Shown piece after piece: positions 29,522 to 32,016 of a stretch of DNA of 32,016 bases; the stretch's first letter is position 1, and every line of letters starts with the position of its first letter. This DNA is from a bacterium (lineage in GTDB: Bacteria > JAJVIF01 > JAGGVT01). The position numbers and the translations under genes were made by a program. Below the pieces are notes generated by a model. That model was not told the origin of the DNA, searched no databases, and saw only the letters and a program-made list of their open reading frames with translations. The DNA is taken from positions 1 to 32,016 of the forward strand of contig JAGGVT010000135.1 of NCBI GenBank assembly GCA_021157815.1, written 5' to 3'.

Positions 29522-32016
29522 ATGAGTAATGAAAATTTGAAGAAGAAGGTTGTTCTTGGTCTCGATGTAGGTTCCAGTTCTCTTGGCTGGGTTTTGATGA
29601 ACGAAGAGGAAGTATTGGATATTGGCTCCCGTATTTTCGAAGCCGGCATGGATGGCAATATCGAAAAAGGTACTGATGAATCCTACAATGTTCAACGTCG
29701 TGATGCCAGATTGACACGACGAAGACTGCAACGACGAACCAGGCGATTAATCAAACTGGCTTTGTATTTACAGAGAGTGGATCTATTACCAGAAAGTAAT
29801 ATAGAGGATTCTAAAATCAGGCATGAGTTTTTCAACACGCTTGATCGTTCGTTATCTGAAAAATACAACATGCCTCATGCGCTTCCGTATCTCCTTCGTG
29901 CGAAAGCGCTGGATGAAAAACTAACTCAACATGAACTCGGACGTGTGCTCTATCACATCTGCCAGAGACGCGGATTCCTGAGCAATCGCAAATCTCCAAT
30001 CAAGGATAAAGAAGAGCATGGCAAAGTTAAAGATGGCATTAAATCTCTTCGTGAAAAGCTAAGCGAGAATGATTCAAAAACTCTTGGAGAGTATTTCTCT
30101 AAGTTTGATCCGGATGACCGCATCCGAACTCAATACACCGCGCGCGATATGTATGATGACGAGTTCAATCTAATCTGGGATAAGCAGGCGGAATTTTATC
30201 CTGATATTCTTACTGATGATTTCAAGGACAAAATCTATCATGTGATATTTGACCAGCGACCGATTAAGTTTAAGAAAAGCACAATCGGTATGTGTGAACT
30301 TGAAAAGACCAAACGGCGCGCTCCCGCGCTTCTTCTGGATGCCCAACGATTCCGACTTATTCACATGATTAACGGAACTAAAATCTACGTGGACAATGTC
30401 GAGCGTGAATTGACTGATGAAGAGCGTGAAACTCTAATAAACAAACTCGAAACAGAAGGCGACCTTGCGTTCACAAAAGCTAAAAAGTTATTGGGCTTAA
30501 AAATGAAGAAAGATAAATTCAACTGGGAGGGCGGACCTGAAAAACGTTTCATCGGAAACAGGACATCCGCCGCACTGATTGAAATCTTTGGTGAGGAAAA
30601 ATGGAACTTATTATCTAAAGTGATGAAGGATCAAGTTGTTGAGGATATTCATTCAATTCAAAAGAATGAAACACTCCTTAAAAGAGGCTTGAACAAATGG
30701 GAATTAAGTGAGGAAAAAGCAATCGAACTTTCCGAGATTGCGCTGGAACCAGAATATCTCAAACTTTCAAGAGCTGCAATCGCAAAACTTCTTCCAAGGA
30801 TGGAAAAAGGCGAACACTATTCAACGCTCGTTAAGGAATTCTACGGCGACACCAAGGATGTCGAGGAACATGATATTCTCCCGCCTCTTTTTCAGGTTGA
30901 GAAATATATCAGTAATCCCGCTGTTATTCGTTCGCTTACTGAATTACGAAAAGTGGTGAATACAGTAATACGCGAACATGGCAAGCCGGATGAAATACAT
31001 ATTGAGTTCGCTCGTGAGCTGAAGCAAGGCAAAAAAAGCCGGCAGGCTGTTACAAAAAGAATCAGCGAAAATGAACAGTCTCGTTCAAAAGCGGCAAAAC
31101 GTATCATTGATGAATTGAAGATTCAGAACCCAACGCGAACAGATATCCTCAAAGTCCAGCTGGCGGAAGAATGTAATTGGGAATGTCCTTATACCGGACG
31201 ATCATTCAGCATCGGTGATTTGTTCAAGCCAACTCCGCAATTCGATATCGAGCACATCATTCCTTTCTCACGATGCCTCGACAATTCCTATCTCAACAAA
31301 ACGCTCTGCTGGTCGGAGGAAAACAAGAACGTTAAAAGGAACATGACTCCTTTCGAGGCATATTCAAATACTGATAAATGGGACGAAATTATTCAACGTG
31401 TGAAACGATTCAAAGGTGATGTCGCGCGTTTCAAACTTGCTCGATTCATGATGGATTCAAAAGGTGTAAAAGAAAAATTCGAGGATTTCTCCGCGCGGCA
31501 GCTTAACGACACCAGCTATGTCGCGAAACTCTCACAGCAATATCTACGGTTGCTTTATGGCAATGAATGGAGAAAACATATTGTTCCAACAAGTGGCGGT
31601 GTAACTTCTTTTCTTAGAAATGTCTGGGGGCTTAATTCAATTCTGCAGGATGGCGGCCCAAAAAAGGAACGCACAGACCATCGCCACCATGCTGTCGATG
31701 CGGTTGTAATCGCAATGACAAACCGCCGTACTCTCCAGATGCTCGCTTATGCAAACTCGCGTCGCATTAAACCGGAAAGGCTTTTCAATGATAAAGAAAT
31801 CAAACCGCCCTGGGAAACTTTCTGGGATGATGTTAAAGAGGCAATTGACGGCATTGTCGTTTCGCACCGCGTGTCAAACAAGGTCAGCGGACAACTGCAT
31901 GAGGAAACATTCTACGGACTCGGGCCAGATGAGGATGGCGACGGCAAGCCCGATTACTACACAATCACACGTCCGCTCACAGCTTTGAAAAAAACTGAGG
32001 TCGATAAAATCGTTGA
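29522..32016 (+). CDS. cas9: Cas9 endonuclease, type II-C-like, 3' end beyond window
   Basis: 831 complete codons, open to the window edge with no stop. ATG 29522 follows AGGAG at 8 nt. RuvC-I: LGLDVGSSSLGWVL with D15. Arginine-rich bridge helix at about 57-80 (RRDARLTRRRLQRRTRR). HICQRRGFLSNRK at 145-157 belongs to the recognition lobe. RuvC-II: IHIEFAREL with E495. HNH: FDIEHIIPFS with D575 and H578, then N601 in SEENKN. RuvC-III: HHAVDAVVIAM with H723 and D726. The WED and PAM-interacting part has begun and is cut off. The spacing matches small type II-C Cas9 proteins such as those of Campylobacter or Neisseria, so a full length near 1000-1100 residues is expected. All catalytic residues are present, so it should cut DNA guided by crRNA and tracrRNA. 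Its neighbour on the left is the divergent tracrRNA candidate; cas1, cas2 and the array should lie to the right. Confidence 0.95.
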   Translation, partial: MSNENLKKKVVLGLDVGSSSLGWVLMNEEEVLDIGSRIFEAGMDGNIEKGTDESYNVQRRDARLTRRRLQRRTRRLIKLALYLQRVDLLPESNIEDSKIRHEFFNTLDRSLSEKYNMPHALPYLLRAKALDEKLTQHELGRVLYHICQRRGFLSNRKSPIKDKEEHGKVKDGIKSLREKLSENDSKTLGEYFSKFDPDDRIRTQYTARDMYDDEFNLIWDKQAEFYPDILTDDFKDKIYHVIFDQRPIKFKKSTIGMCELEKTKRRAPALLLDAQRFRLIHMINGTKIYVDNVERELTDEERETLINKLETEGDLAFTKAKKLLGLKMKKDKFNWEGGPEKRFIGNRTSAALIEIFGEEKWNLLSKVMKDQVVEDIHSIQKNETLLKRGLNKWELSEEKAIELSEIALEPEYLKLSRAAIAKLLPRMEKGEHYSTLVKEFYGDTKDVEEHDILPPLFQVEKYISNPAVIRSLTELRKVVNTVIREHGKPDEIHIEFARELKQGKKSRQAVTKRISENEQSRSKAAKRIIDELKIQNPTRTDILKVQLAEECNWECPYTGRSFSIGDLFKPTPQFDIEHIIPFSRCLDNSYLNKTLCWSEENKNVKRNMTPFEAYSNTDKWDEIIQRVKRFKGDVARFKLARFMMDSKGVKEKFEDFSARQLNDTSYVAKLSQQYLRLLYGNEWRKHIVPTSGGVTSFLRNVWGLNSILQDGGPKKERTDHRHHAVDAVVIAMTNRRTLQMLAYANSRRIKPERLFNDKEIKPPWETFWDDVKEAIDGIVVSHRVSNKVSGQLHEETFYGLGPDEDGDGKPDYYTITRPLTALKKTEVDKIV

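Overview
This window comes from a bacterial chromosome with moderate GC. It is probably a diderm: two proteins carry lipoprotein signal peptides. It probably lives at least partly without oxygen, since it has a cobalamin-dependent (class II) ribonucleotide reductase and a methylmalonyl/propionyl-CoA carboxyltransferase. I cannot name the phylum. The gene order matches no model genome I recognise, and about a third of the genes are hypothetical or diverged members of broad families. Non-coding DNA is plentiful and full of small palindromic repeats and MITE-like elements, many nested in one another.

Layout. 1-3485: a selenium-metabolism-type locus with a LysR regulator, a YedE-type membrane transporter broken by an in-frame TGA and a 3' lesion, and a sugar-kinase/NAD(P)HX-dehydratase-like protein whose 5' end looks frameshifted. 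3930-5761: a small basic AT-hook protein, then a GH130 glycoside phosphorylase. 5962-6491: a three-level nest of repeats. 6484-9016: a SAM methyltransferase and a divergently transcribed DnaB-like ATPase. 9463-11952: a lipoprotein closely followed by ribD. 11987-23152, all on the minus strand: a large lipoprotein, a short Hsp70, rlmN, mtaB and two diverged FapA/DUF342 paralogues separated by a composite repeat. 23492-25819 (minus): nrdJ behind a strong sigma-70-like promoter. 26258-27187: aroE. 27220-27674: an 8-bp satellite split by a MITE. 27681-29228 (minus): the carboxyltransferase.

The right edge holds the start of a CRISPR locus. An 831-codon open reading frame begins at 29522 and is still open at 32016. 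It is a small type II-C-like Cas9 with all RuvC and HNH catalytic residues in place. Directly upstream, on the opposite strand, is a good tracrRNA candidate (about 29361-29467) with its own promoter, an anti-repeat, two short hairpins and an intrinsic terminator. Its -10 box overlaps the likely cas9 -10 box on the other strand. cas1, cas2 and the repeat-spacer array are not in the window and are expected to the right.

The ordinary metabolic and RNA-modification genes look intact. The most distinctive features are the Cas9/tracrRNA pair, the decaying selenium locus with a candidate LysR operator, the modular repeat families and the orphan DnaB-like protein.
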